Counted from the first letter of the stretch, positions 42,784 through 54,555 are shown. The stretch: 64,000 nt of DNA from Puccinia triticina (GCF_026914185.1 NC_070566.1:6262001-6326000), one strand, 5' to 3'. The notes: generated by a model not told the origin, from the letters alone. Numbers and translations are program-made.

Positions 42784-43527
42784 GGCTTGATACGCGATTG
42801 AAGTCGGTGGGAAGAGGGGAGTAAAGAGGACTGGTCGGTGTTGCTGATGAAGGTGAAAGGGGAAGAGTGGAGGAGTCGAGTTTCTGAAGGGAAAAAAAAA
42901 AAAAAAAATGGAGTAGCTGAGTTCGTGGTTTCAAAGGATAGCGGTCGACTCTTCTGATGGAAAGCGAGAAATCGAAAGAAAGGGGAACGGCGATGAGCAA
43001 TACGCGCTCTGAGACGGGAACAAAGGACTGGGTGAGACTGGTGGGTCGGAAGCCGCTGGTCGTACCAGTGGCTTAAGTACTCACTCGTCTGCCCTGGAGC
43101 GCCCTTGGGCGTCTCTGCGGTCGGTCCTCTAGTCCGCATGTGGGTTCGTCTGCGGTCCTCGGTCCCGGGCCATATCGCGTAACTCCGCCTCGTCGTACGT
43201 GCGCGTATCGTGGTTTGTAGTTCGGCTAGGTGTCCGGTCTCAGGGTTCGTATGAGAGTCCACCTAGCTGTTGAGTGGAGGGGGGCGCCTAGCATGGACCT
43301 TAGCCCCTTCTGCTGCGCGCCAGTAACTCCCAATAAATAATCTTGCCATGTCCCCCTACATTGTGCAAGACACTACTTTTCCGCCTGATCTTTTGGAAGT
43401 AAACTGCCAAGCCTTATGAGGGTTTGCTTTCAAAAGATTATCCTAAAAAGACATGTTTTACCATATGTAATGTAGCATGTTTCCTATTATTACGCTGCAT
43501 AATATGACACTGCCAAACAGGGCCTTA

Positions 43528-45578
43528 GATTTTTTGGCAAGTGCCAATGTTCGACTGCTGAGTTTGAAATCAGCCCTACCTTAATCCCCGGCCTATCAGT
43601 CAGTCTCGCTGTCTCTTCCTCAAGTTTCTCTACATATATCTGTCAGTTCCCCGATGGGGCCGTTGTTAGAAGAGCATGCTGACAGCAACGACAGGTAATC
43701 CCTCTTGGTAGCACTTGGGCTCATTCTCGGCAAGCCATGAACACCTCTCCGGAAATTGTTCTCGAGTCATCCTCATCCACATATTGCCATCATCTCCTAG
43801 TCATCAAAACACACAAAAACAATTATCCTCAAAGCTTCTCTGACTGCCCGCGTTGATGTCGAAATTAAATCATCCTCCTTGAATTTGAAACTCAGCACTA
43901 ACAGCGTGTTGACCATGAACCAGAGCTGACATCGCACTCAGCCATCATGCACAAAGCCGCATCAGACATCGCTGACTCTTCTTAGTTTTCAATTGATTGG
44001 CATGCCCGGGAACACCATTTTGCTCCTAATGCCCGGCATAGCGAAGGGGGATTGTCCAGACTTCTTTTTTCAGTTCGATGCTTAATTTGTTGTCTTGTGT
44101 TTTCTGGGGCCCAGGCCTCAGAAGGGATTCTGAGCCTCACTGCAAATTCACACTCGAAATAACGCTCAGCCTATATATTCCACACGTGAAGCTTTCATCT
44201 TGCTTGTTGGATCCGATTCGCTTGCCCTCATGAGGCAATTTGTTCTTTCTGTAATAATCATAAATTGTTATGTTGTCCCGGGAACTTGAAGTTCTATGAG
44301 ATTTGACTACATACACATTCAAAGAATCTCTAGGTTGTGCAGACGGATTTCTTCGGAGAAGTCGTTTCCTCACCCTCATGCAGGGATCGGAGAGATTCTT
44401 AGAAAGAGCCTCTGAGTTTGACGGAGAATGCTCTAGGAAACCAAGCGTACCAGCGGCATGAATGAGCACGGCGCCGTCCATCTGGTGATGGTGCATAACC
44501 CGCAATTAACACACATCATTTCTGCTGCCCAAGGATCGTCTCTCTGGTTTAAGTGTTATTGGTGTCTTCAATTTTGCAACCCTCTTATTTCGGTCTTCCT
44601 CGCAGGTCAATGAATCCAATCCGTCGAAGCCATGCAATAGTTACAGGAGTCCCTGTCAAAGCCGGGTCAATCCCAAACTCTGCTCACCCTGCCTACGGCA
44701 TCCACATACTCACAAATCTCCATCATGCAAAGAACACAAAACTCCCGAATGAAACCATGCGTCTATATTGGGATCTACTTTTTTCTAGTTTGCATGGCAT
44801 CTGAGGGAACGCGCCATTGAATAGGAGTATGCCTTGCCACTGGCACGGTCCAACATAACTTCCTCGTATTTTCAGGCAATTTCCCATTACCGCGTGATGA
44901 CGCGGATGCGAAATATGGCGACTCGGCGCTTTGATGAGATGATGGTGCTCGTGACGACGACCCCAGCCCCACAGACACCCCACAAGGCCGCACGGCCGCA
45001 CCAGCGGAGGTCATTGCACCGGGCGGGTGTGGATTCCAGCCCTTTCTGACCAACCCCACCCAGTCCCAACTGCCTACCTGGTCTGCAAAGGGGATGTTCC
45101 AAGCGGGGCTTGGTCGCGATTGATTACCCGATTGGACCAGGCCTGTTTGCCGCAAAGCACTCCTTGAAAATACATCCATATCTCAATTCTCTTTCATGTA
45201 TGTCTATCGAATTGGCGGGATAAAAAAGAACACGGGGAGGAGCGAGAAATGAGTATATATTGAGTTCGCACTCGCCATTCCTTGAAGATTATCACTGTTC
45301 CTCTTATTACCTCCGCCAAACCCAACGTGCTTGTGTCGTGTTCAGCAAGCTTTCCATTCTTTTTTCCACTCCTTTTTTTAAAAAAAAACTCACCCACCAA
45401 CCCTCTTCAGGGCCAAATCACCAGCTCGTTCTGCTCTACATCTGTCGAGCTTGAATACCGCACCCTCTCGTAAGCCGCATAAAAGCTGTCCACTCGCACT
45501 AACACCCATCCTAAATTCCGAGAGGGCTCATTTTGCTGAAAACTATAGTGAACGCATTCTAGATTCCAACAAGCAAAC
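43528..45578. other. Intergenic region upstream of the GH16 gene
   Basis: No convincing gene. A 122-codon minus-strand frame (44505-44137) lacks domain or splice support. A TATA-like gtatatattga lies at 45250, about 330 bp before the GH16 start. It may contain the GH16 promoter. Confidence 0.4.
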
Positions 45579-46687
45579 ATGAATCGAATCCATTTTTCTA
45601 TGCTTTTCCTTGCCATGTGCTCGGGGCTTTCGGAGGTTTTCTGTTCACCCTCCACCCCTGCTCCGCGCAAGGTGGCTGCGAAATCCCGGCAGGTCTCGCA
45701 ATGCACACCGATGTCCGAGACTTTCCAATCCCCCAGATTACCCCCTTCCTGGGTTCAACTCTCCACCAATCCCCAGGCTCACAGAATGAACCCCGGCGGT
45801 GGTGTCAATCTCGCACTCAACCCACCCGCGGGACCCGTTTTGCAGTCCGCCAATGGCAGGACAAACGACAAGTTGGGCGACGGTTCGACCCTCAACTCCA
45901 CTTATTCTTTCTTGTAAGCGCTATCTACTTGTACCTTTCATGCCGTGTACCATCTCAGTAATTTTATTTCACTTGACAGATACGGCAAAGTTTCCCTCAC
46001 CGTTGCCGCCTCCGACGTACCCGGTGCCGTTGTGGCACTTGTCCTTTTCGGCACCACCACTGCGGACGAGATTGATATTGAGATCCTCGGCGGGGATGCC
46101 AAGCACTGGCAAACCAATGTTTTCCGTCCTGCCCCAGGAGAGACCGAGCCGCTCTACGGCGTCTTTGGCGGTGTCCACAATTACGCTAACGGTGGAAGCA
46201 CTGGGGGCGTGCACACCTACACAGTAGACTGGAGTCCTAATGGGGTAAGCTACTCGTTGCATGTTCTCAAGTGTCTCATGTGACTGATGCCAAAACTTTT
46301 CACAAACACAATTTATCCAGATCACTTGGCTAGTTGATGGACGTCCGGTGAGGACCTTGACTCCCGATCAGACTCTTCACAACGGCCAACGCCACTTCCC
46401 CTCAGCCCGCTCGCGTATCCAAGTAAGTGGATTTGCGTAGACAACATTGCTACCTTTCAGCCTAGCCCGCTGACCTTTGGCCTGGGATGATAGCTCGGAT
46501 TGTGGGATGCAAGCAGCCCCGAAGGTACCAGTGACTGGGCACATGGACCCGTGCCATGGTACGTTTTCTTTTCCACATCGCGCCTCCTACCACTCCTCGC
46601 TTACCCTCATGTTCTTGTAGGGCCAAACGTCAACGAAAGCCGGTCACTGCCTTAATCAAGTCGATCAAAGTGGAATGCCCATACTAG
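45579..46687 (+). CDS. Secreted GH16 Crh-like transglycosylase
   Basis: Five exons, 45579-45913, 45980-46244, 46321-46422, 46494-46558 and 46621-46687, join without frame breaks into 277 residues. All introns are GT-AG (66, 76, 71 and 62 nt). The first about 22 residues (MNRIHFSMLFLAMCSGLSEV) form a signal peptide. Residues 141-147 read DEIDIEI, the GH16 ExDxxE-type active site with Glu142, Asp144 and Glu146. HTYTVDWSPNG and ITWLVDGRPVRTL follow, and the C-terminus ends KSIKVECPY, typical of fungal Crh enzymes. Crh proteins link chitin to beta-glucan in the cell wall. No chitin-binding module, Ser/Thr stalk or GPI signal is present, so this form should be freely secreted. It is the best-preserved host gene in the window. 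Confidence 0.93.
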
Positions 46688-48882
46688 CCTGCCCGTTTTT
46701 GTTTGCTGCTATTTGAACACTTTCAGCGCTATCACTCTCCCTCAGATCTTCTTTATGTAGTACTATGACACCCGTTTTAGACTTCGGACATTTATTACCC
46801 TGACACGCATACGTCATTAACCTATCACATATATATATATCCCCGCTGCAAATACATTTTTTCATTTGACCCTGCAACCTGTTAACCCACTTATCACAGT
46901 GTGCAGCGTGAAAGACACTCAATTCAAAAGCTCCCACCCTGCAAGGTCCTTTGCGATAGTAACAAGCAGAACCCTGAGAAAGTGCCCGTGTAAGTTCCTG
47001 TGGCCTTGTTGGTAGGAGTAAACACTATCTTGAAAACAGGAACAATTACTAGAACTTTCCTGAAAACCATCGAAAGATTGTAGTGTTTGAATCAGAGGTC
47101 CTCAAGCAAAACCAGGTTTGTTTGAGGTAAAGAGGAAGCGATCATTCAATTTCATAGGTTCTGGTTTGACAAAACAGGGACAATTGTCAGTTTATGTGTT
47201 GTTTTCCCTCTTGAAACTCCTGTTGATCAGCCCAACCTACCATCATCTCAGATATTCCCTTGTCAATTCCAAATTTTATACAGTCAAACCCATGTGAGTC
47301 TCACAAGTCTCCCAACAATTATGTGGGATTGTTATTGGCTTCATTCCAAGCAGACAAGACTGGCTGTCTTAATTGGAAAAGTTGGAGCAACTGAAATGTT
47401 TTCTTTCTCTTAATCATGTGTATTTACAAGGTTTTAGATTAAGATAAAGATGAAATTGTGAAAAAGGAATTTACCTGAAAGCAGCACAAGTGGGTGCTTT
47501 GCTTTAGGAGTGATTCTCTTGGGTTGCTTTCTTTGGGCTGGAGATGAGAGTGGTTGGTTGAGAGTAATGAGGTTGGGTCTAAGGGATGCGCCTTCATCAG
47601 CTTCTGCTCTCATTCTCCACTTCTATTCTAGGTTTGGGTTCTGGGCTCACCAATGCAGGGGCCAGTCAACTAAACAGTCTGGTCTTATCCTGTCTATGTG
47701 GGTTTTCTGTTTCTAGGCCTGTTTGGTGATCATGGGTCGCAACAAATTAGCTATGTCGTCTTTCCCAGTTATTGGGGATGCAACGGCTCACCGCTTGCGG
47801 TGCTGGCCGTGATCCTATCAAGTAGGGAGGCTGAATTCTGTTTGCCAATACAATCTGCAAGGGTTCTATGAGAATAAAGTTGGGCAGCTTAGTATAAACT
47901 GCAAATTTAACTCTCCTTGAGACTTGGAGGCTGACCTTCAAGAGGTGCCCCACAATCCGGACATGATGGCGGCAATGTGTACTGGCATTCAAGGGAGTTA
48001 ATTAGACCGTTTCAGTCGACTGTTGTAAAAATCTGGACCACATGCTTGTTTCTGGGGACACAGCTGGTCCTCAGCAATGGCGCGAGTTTTGTGGTATGAA
48101 CGGTGTTGGGGCAAAGGCCATATGAGGAGGATGGAAATGGGAAGAACTCAGCCAAAAAATTTCCAACAAGTGTTATAGAGGCGGCTCAACTGCCTTGGTG
48201 GTAATTCAAGGGGGTTTGATAGCTATGGAAGAGAAAAGCCTGCAGGCAACAAATTTTCAATACCTTTTACCAGAGGCGGCTCAATTGGAAACATTGCATA
48301 CAGGGCTTGGTTCTGCGAGTTGTGAACAATAACAAGCTGTTCTGGGAAGTTGAGTAGTCCAGGGTCGGCAGTAAATACTAAATAGAATCCACTCAAGACT
48401 GGCGGGTTTGGAAATAAGTTGGGCGAGCTTTGAGAAACAGATTCCTTTTCTGCTGATTTGCGCGGCCTACATTTGGAAACAATATAGGGACAGCTTAAAT
48501 TTTTGTGAGCTGAATTTGGATAAATGTACAAGCTCAGAAAGGTTGTTGGTGTTGCACAATGGCATTTTTCTAGGTCTCCAGGGGCAAAATTTGTGGCACA
48601 TCAAATATAAAAGGAAGCCAATGTCATGCAAGTGAACCGGTATGGCCGGAGGTATTGATTGGCTATTTCATGATTATTGTCCTCCCAGACAGTGCCTTAC
48701 ATTAAAAATCCCTTTACATTGTTAACTGCTTTTTTCACACAGCATTCACAGGCCCTACAGTGGGGAAGTGCTGCGCGAAAAGAGCAGTTGTCCATGTAAT
48801 TATGGATTTTTAATTATTTATACAGAATTCATTTGTCTCAGACAGATTTTAAGCAGCTGGTAGCTCATTCTTCAATTAATTA
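46688..48882. other. Non-coding flank
   Basis: No supported gene. agaggcggctcaa occurs twice (48177, 48269) as a short direct repeat. The sequence is otherwise AT-rich and unremarkable. Confidence 0.35.
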
Positions 48883-49000
48883 CGGACTTACTTTGGGCAC
48901 TGCCGGAAACTCTTTGCGCACTGTGAGAGTCGTTGTCTCGACGTCCAGGCCCCAGTGCGCGCCGCTGCAACGGCTCTTCGCGCACTGCACAAGAAGAGCT
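48883..49000. repeat. Remnant of the hAT-type foldback family
   Basis: cggacttactttgggcactg at 48885 and ctcttcgcgcactgcacaag near 48973 match the terminal motifs of the 758-bp foldback at 7896. The element is short and decayed, and no target duplication was found. Confidence 0.55.
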
Positions 49001-49129
49001 AGCTTTTCTGTGGTTATTGCTCCATATATTGTCATAGGCACTACCTATCACCTCTCTGAATTTTTCTTGAGGTACTGGGGGCTCTCTTTCCCACTTGAGA
49101 AAATTATGAAAAATTTGTTGTGGTGATGA

Positions 49130-49268
49130 ACCTGGAACAGCAGAATGGATGATGATGGTTGTGGAAGGATATCATTGCATCAGAGAAGAAAGACAAAGAG
49201 AAGAAAGAGGAAACAAGGGAACACTCACCTGGAACAGCAGAATGGATGATGATGGTTGTGGAAGGATG
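49130..49268. repeat. 41-bp direct duplication, 98 bp apart
   Basis: acctggaacagcagaatgga plus the following 21 bp occurs at about 49130 and 49228, separated by a purine-rich gagaagaaag spacer. Confidence 0.85.
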
Positions 49269-49627
49269 AGGAAAGAGAGCCTTCCACGTCTGCTGCTCCA
49301 GGTGACTACAAAGATCAGATGTCACAAGCTGTGATATGTAGGAAACAGGTTTGAAGCAGAAAACAAAAGAGGAGAGAAAAAAAACACTACGCAGCCTCAA
49401 CAAAATTAATGAAAAAAGAATTATACCCGGGTCTCCTTAGGGGGATTAAAGAGCAGGCAGCTGGGAAGGGGATTGAACCCCGGGTGTCTCACACTCATAT
49501 GCTAAGATACCAGTACATCATACTTGTCACTTCTCACTCTGCCAATGTGATGCTAAAGCCGGGTTGGGGACCCAAATTGTCTGCACAGGTTTGCAGAGGT
49601 TGCAGGGTGCGGATTCCGCAAGACTGG

Positions 49628-49874
49628 CACTGCAAAAATAACTTGGTCAACTGCTTGCAGTTGACATGCAGGATACTCAAGCCAAGCTGCCATTGTAACT
49701 CCACATGAATGCAGAAGTGCCTTTGTTGGCACAGTCACTGTGCAAGGTGCACAGTGACTGTGCATTGAAGCTTGGGTTGAGTCAAACCTTGAGTAAGACT
49801 GGTGTAACACCACAAGCTTCCTCAGAGTTGCCGCATGTCAACTTCTCACATTTGACGCAGTTTTTTTTGCAGTG
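49628..49874. mobile_element. 247-bp CACTA-like MITE, copy 2 (inverted relative to copy 1)
   Basis: It has cactgcaaaaataact and agttttttttgcagtg-type ends (here gcagttttttttgcagtg) and 3-bp duplication tgg on both sides (49625-49627, 49875-49877). It has the same length as, and aligns along its whole extent with, the reverse complement of 10719-10965, with scattered substitutions. Confidence 0.88.
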
Positions 49875-49989
49875 TGGCTTGGAGCGGCACAGTGCGGAAA
49901 ATGTTCACGAGGCGGTGCGCGGGGCTATTTCAACGGTGCGGCGGCGGCGGAGCTGGACTCAACTTAAGCAGGCCGGCACGGACTGGATA

Positions 49990-50830
49990 GTATAGGCTGT
50001 GACCGGGGGAAGCCGAGGCAGCCAAAGCGGGCTATGTCAGCAGGCGTAGCTGCGGCGGAGGGGGCGTGTGGGATCCCGGCATTGAAGGCTAGACAGGGGC
50101 AAGTTGAATCTAACCTAAGCAATTCTGGATTGAGAGAATCCACCATAGATATGCACTTGATGGAGGATCAACCTCAGCTATTGAACCTCCCAATTGGGTC
50201 CCTGGCCAACCAAGCGGGCAACACCCTTATACATATTTGATGGGGACAAATTTTTGGCTTGCCCCCGGGAGTAATGAGTGCCTGCTTGCCGAGGACCTCG
50301 GCAAGCAATTTTGCACACACTCGGCAAAGATGGATTCCCTTCCGCTTGCCCAGCAGGCTTCCTCTTGCCCTTGGATGTGGAAATGACACCTGCTTGCCAA
50401 GGTCTAGGAATTATCTCGGTCAAGCAGATACATGTTATACATACACTTGGGGCTTCTTCCGCTGGCGCCCTTTGTACTCGGCCGGAATGAATATTCTTCC
50501 ATTGCCCCAGATCACTTGTAACTGCTTGTCGAGGAAGATTTATCAGCAAGCAGGTGCAAGGTGCTTGCGTAGGAGAAATCCTCACGGGCAAGTGGCGATC
50601 CGCTCGCCGGGGATGATTCCGAGGAAGATTCCTCCACAGCAAGCAGTCAAAAGACCCGCTCGCCGGAGAGGCCTCCTCCTCGGCGATATCATTGTACGTT
50701 CTTGCAGAGAGCAGCTATGTACGGGGTGTGCCCGCTTGCCTGATACATACCCGGCTGTCTCAGGAAACCTTCTCCTTGGCGGGCAGCCAGCACCACCGGC
50801 ATGCCGGTGAGGAATCACGCCTGGTTGCTC
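49990..50830. repeat. Hairpin-dense GC-rich tract (cttgccgagg...cctcggcaag)
   Basis: Numerous imperfect inverted repeats occur, for example tgcttgccgaggacctcggcaagca (about 50282-50306, cited as its 12-base arm tgcttgccgagg), gctcgccgg...cggcga and gcttgccaagg. The spacing is irregular. The style matches the palindromic arrays at 6.3 kb, and the arms are related to gctcgccgggagg there. No gene. Confidence 0.55.
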
Positions 50831-51568
50831 GGCTCTGAGGGCCGGTTTCTATGTGTGGGCTCATCCCGGCTCGTTGGCTAGGTACCTTCAAATGTGTTTT
50901 TTTCATACCCCTTTTGGCTGTATGGATTTGAATATTGTTTTTTTCCTGCCTTGCAACCAAATTGAGTTTGCATTGCTTAGGCTACATTCAGGTTCGCCTA
51001 GACAGGGGCGAGGAAGCTAAGGCGAGAGGAGTCAGACGGTGGGCGATGACGTGCGGCGACGTTGACAGAAGATCTGCGTGAGAGCGGAATGGGCGGATGA
51101 CGTGCGTGGTTGTGGGAGCGGGGCTTGGCGGATGGCGTGTGTGAGAGGCGGGCGGAAGAGGATGGTTTTCTTTCTCACATTGTTTTTCCCTTTTTTGTAC
51201 AGAGGGGGGGGGGGGGGGAGTTTCCTCCATCCATGAAGGATCTCATGTGGTTTTTCTTTTACGGACTTTACTTGATTATGGTTACTCTGGTACAGATTCT
51301 TTACGGCGGAGATGTTATATTTGCAGAACTTATCTTTTGTGTACTTTACAGGCGGATTTCACGGTTATTGCGGCTTGCCTATGTGTTTTGCGGATTATTT
51401 ATACGTTTCTGGACTCTGTCTTTTTTTCATTGCGCCCCTACACGTACTTGCGGAGCAGAGGGGAGTTTCCCAGATCACCCGACTTTACCCGGGAAACATC
51501 TTGGAGCAGCGGAGGTCCTGACATTTCTACGCAGGGACCTCTTTTGTTCACCACACCAACAATTGATA
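50831..51568. other. Non-coding with G-run and leader-like sequence
   Basis: A G run of about 15 lies at 51206. 51240-51568 is open but hydrophobic and low-complexity in translation, and precedes the relic below. Confidence 0.35.
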
Positions 51569-52178
51569 ATGGATCCTCGACTCGCTGATATTGCTGCCTT
51601 AACGGACACAAAATATGGTGTCAAATCATCTACTTATAAGTTCCCAACTGGCCGACAAACAATAATGGATCCTTGACTCGCCGCTACTGCCTTACCAGAC
51701 ACAAAAAATGGTGAAAAACCTCCGAAAACTGATGAAGATCCTCCATTGGAAGACAAAACTGCATCAAACGCTGACTCTGAACTCAGTAATATGATTCCGG
51801 CGCCAAAAACTGACAAAGATCCTCCACTCAAAGATGAAATCACAAAAAACACCAACTCTGAACTCAATAGCACAATTCCGGCGCCCTACGACAGTATCCA
51901 GAATTGGTCCCTCAAAAAAGGCTCCATTGCCGCGGCTAGATCATACCCATTCAAAGGTTCAACTTGAGTTGTTTACCAATGCGATAAGTCTAGCTATTAT
52001 TGGCCTCATCAAAACCAGGCAAAGGACACTCTAGATGACGACAACTTGGATTCTCAGCTGGATACTCTTGACAAAAAGAAAACAGATCCTCTAGACAAAA
52101 AGAAAACTCTAGATGCTCCTCTAGATGAAAAGAAAACTCTAAAAGTGGGTAAAATTCAATTAGGTAAGATTTCATAAG
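51569..52178 (+). pseudogene. N-terminal part of a rust-type repetitive gene
   Basis: An ATG at 51569 (MDPRLADIAALTDTKYGV) opens a single frame to TAA at 52178, broken by TGA at 51674 (a TCGA-type site) and 51965. It encodes acidic internal repeats (KTDEDPPLEDK and KTDKDPPLKDE; SELSNMIPAP and SELNSTIPAP), then RSYPFKGST, VVYQCDKSSYYWPH and a DPLDKKKTLDAPLDEKKT repeat. The VVYQCD segment resembles the FAR1-like start of rust MULE-type proteins as I remember them, but this is weak. An OTU-like fragment follows directly. Confidence 0.5.
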
Positions 52179-52211
52179 AACTCTTTCATGTAACTTGTTT
52201 TGCTGATTCAG

Positions 52212-52425
52212 GCTAAAAATCCATTTGATTTACATACATTCTTATGGCAGGCCCATCATTTTTATGCCTTGGTGCCTGCAAGGTTGAGGAACGGTATTGC
52301 AAACTTATTCAATGTTGAAGGTGATGGTCACTGCGGCTTCTGATTGGCAGCTGTGAGCATGAGGCTAGAAGAAGGATTGTGGCGTTGTGGTGTTCAGTTT
52401 GGTACATGTGGGCTCAGATTCAACT
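52212..52425 (+). pseudogene. OTU-like cysteine protease fragment
   Basis: After a possible acceptor CAG at 52209-52211 the frame reads FLWQAHHFYALVPARLRNG then NVEGDGHCGF. The latter matches the OTU catalytic-Cys motif (DGxCxFR). The next codon is TGA (52341) where Arg is expected, then LAAVSMRLEEGLW. OTU domains are common in rust transposon proteins. The His half of the fold is not here; a compatible piece lies at 56149. Confidence 0.55.
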
Positions 52426-52888
52426 TTTAGCGCGCGGGGCACAGAGGGCGGATCAACTCAGGCTTGACCATCAAATATTTGGATCTTTCTTTCACATGGC
52501 AACACATTCTGGATTCCTGTTTTCTTTCCCCTTTTTATTTTTTTTCCTTCCTTTCTTTGTTTTCTCTCTTTTCACCTTCTTGGTTGAGGTTTCTTTTGTT
52601 TCTTCTTTGCGCGCTTTGGGATGGTTGAGTAGTAGGGAGGGTTGGTCCTTTTTGTTATGTTGTTGTTGAGTTTTTTCCTTGTTTTGTCTGTTTGCGGTTG
52701 GTTGTTGTTGTGCTTGCACGGGTGTATGATGAAGGTCCCGCTGCGTGCTGCGCCCGGAGTCTAAGTTCTGTCCAAACTTGCACCCTGGGAGTACCTCCAC
52801 GTGCACCTAACTGAAAATCTCTGAGGATTCCTTGGGAACCCGCATGCGCGAGGTTGGACCTGCAGGTGACGGTCCAGGGTATTTCAAG
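52426..52888. other. T-rich spacer
   Basis: No gene is supported. 52510-52690 is strongly pyrimidine/T-rich. Confidence 0.35.
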
Positions 52889-53524
52889 GTCACCACCCAT
52901 ATCTCAGGGGTGGATACAAACATTGCTGGAGGACCCATGGCTTCTCCACGCGGTGCGCTCTACCACAGATAGGCTCATTGGTCACATCAGACCGGATTAA
53001 TTCATGTCTGTCAGATATGGCAGATACTGCTGGGGTATGTAGCCAGTCACTGCATTGTGTAGTCCTGGTGAGACAAACAGAGAGAGTTAAATAGAAAAGA
53101 AGCAATAACAAGTGTACATATCACAAAGAGAGAAATTGGGGAAGGGAAAAAAACACACAGCAAAGAAAGAAAACATCCAAATAAGGGACACAAAAAAAAT
53201 GGAAACAAATGGGAGGGCTGTTGTAGGATTACTCCCAAAAAATGGCCAACGGAGTGTGAGATAGAAAAGCGGCTGGGGCTCGAGTGCCACAGAGCTGATT
53301 GACAAGACCGTTGCCCCGTGTAACTGTGCTCCGTCAAGCTCGATGGTCACGAGGTCTGTCCGTACTGCAGACCCCCATCCGGTGTCACAAGTGCGCCAGC
53401 CTTCTCCGTGCCCGTATTCGCCACCCAAGAGACCCGGCTTGCTGAGCCACCCACACCTTTCAGCTGGTCGTGCTTGGCTAGCGACCATTTGCGCAGTCCA
53501 AAAGGTGGCCGGTGTAAGACTCAA
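52889..53524 (-). other. Possible spliced secreted-type ORF
   Basis: The minus-strand frame 53524-53230 (CGWLSKPGLLGG, GWRTCDTGWGSAVRTDLVTI) and the frame after an acceptor CTCACCAG at about 53067 (CSDWLHTPAVSAISD, EPICGRAHRVEKPWVLQQC) look protein-like. They contain paired Cys and Trp as in small secreted rust proteins. No start codon, signal peptide or donor could be fixed, so it is only a candidate. Confidence 0.3.
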
Positions 53525-53570
53525 AAGTGGTTGTGAAACCCTTTTGCTGAATGGAGAAGGGGATGATGGA

Positions 53571-54540
53571 GGTGCAAACTCTGCCCTTCTATACTATCAG
53601 ATAACAAGACCCACCAAGCTAAGCTTGGCAAGTTTTAATCAAGTGATAGGTCTGGTCTAGTTCCAGATGAAGCTGTTTGATGACAGGTATGTGAGAGTTG
53701 AGAGGGTTTATGATGACGGAAAGGGTGAAAGTTGACTTGATGTTTCTGGTGGGGGTTGAACACAGGTCCTCAAGAGGGTGATATAAGAAGTTGAGAGGAG
53801 TGTCTGGGCTGAGAAGGGTATATGTCTCAGTTGGGAGTTGAACCAAGAACCGGGTAACTTGTGACAGGTGCGTGATATGCAGCCAGGAGATATGAGAGTA
53901 TGAGAATATGAGGGTGACCTCAGTGGTTATTGCAGATAAGAGGGATGATATGGTATGTTATAAAAGTGTAAGGGTGATGATAATGGCTAATGGGTGATAT
54001 CTGTATAACTGGTGGGTACTGAACTGAGGGAAAAACAACTGGGGGAGAGAGAGCTCCTTACATAGACAAATGTGAGGGATTTTAGCTACAAGGGGGACCC
54101 TGGATGAGGGATTTTAGCTGGTGGGCTGCGTACAAGTGGTGTCAGAAGATACTAAATACAGGCAGAAAGTGGGGTGAGAAATGAAAGATGATGTCATACT
54201 AATGCAAGGAGCGCATAAACAAAGCGGGGAAATGTCAAATACAGGGGTACCTCATGTAAGGGGTGCATGAGTGGTGTCAGAATAATGCAAGGAATGTAGA
54301 AATGGGGTCAGAAGACTGCATGCAGCTGCAAGAGGTGCATAAATGAAGCGGGGACATGTCAAATACAGAAGAAATGGGGTTGGTCCCCTGCATATGCAGT
54401 GGAGATAAGAGGGATAGAAAAGAGTACGTGTTTGGCTGGGGCTGAGTATGCGTATACCTGGGAAAGGTGACTTGAGGGGTGTGACAGATTAATGACTGAG
54501 GCTGGCCGTGTCCATGAGGGTCCAAGAGGGTGTAACTTCC
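53571..54540. repeat. Purine-rich non-coding DNA with a loose 120-bp duplication
   Basis: gcataaacaaagcggggaaatg (54211, 22 bp; core aaagcgggga) recurs as gcataaatgaagcggggaca near 54334, both followed by tgtcaaatacag. gaggg/gatatgag motifs abound. No gene. Confidence 0.45.
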
Positions 54541-54555
54541 AATCCTGCGGGGTTC

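Larger units (their letters stand above)
37414..43293 (-). mobile_element. DIRS-like (tyrosine recombinase) retrotransposon
   Basis: Three coding regions in DIRS order on the minus strand, gag-like, reverse transcriptase/RNase H and tyrosine recombinase, are each free of stop codons. The element is bounded by a 10-bp direct repeat ggcgcctagc (37414-37423 and 43284-43293), and cctagctgt is present inside both ends (37418, 43263). No LTRs, PPT or integrase are present, as expected for this order. Long A/T homopolymers (T29 at 38750, T20 at 40787, A17 at 42892) lie within it. Confidence 0.85.
37372..43524. mobile_element. Harbinger/Tourist-like MITE interrupted by a DIRS-like element
   Basis: The ends ggccctgtttggcag and ctgccaaacagggcc are inverted repeats continuing imperfectly into attattacgc/gcgtaataat. 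They are flanked by the 3-bp duplication tta (37369-37371, 43525-43527). GGSCCTGTTTGG tips with TTA duplication are the hallmark of PIF/Harbinger (Tourist) MITEs. Without the inserted retroelement the MITE would be about 280 bp. Confidence 0.8.

Noticed and set aside
42612..43262. 216-codon minus-strand frame
   Set aside because: It overlaps the gag-like first exon in another frame and the untranslated leader; low-complexity Phe/Ser/Pro content.
44137..44505. 122-codon minus-strand frame upstream of GH16
   Set aside because: No recognisable domain and no evidence of splicing or conservation; could be chance.
49440..49560. tRNA-like sequence on the minus strand with B-box-like ggggttcaatcccc
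   Set aside because: No acceptor or anticodon stem could be built; the T stem is mismatched. At most a decayed tRNA or SINE relic.
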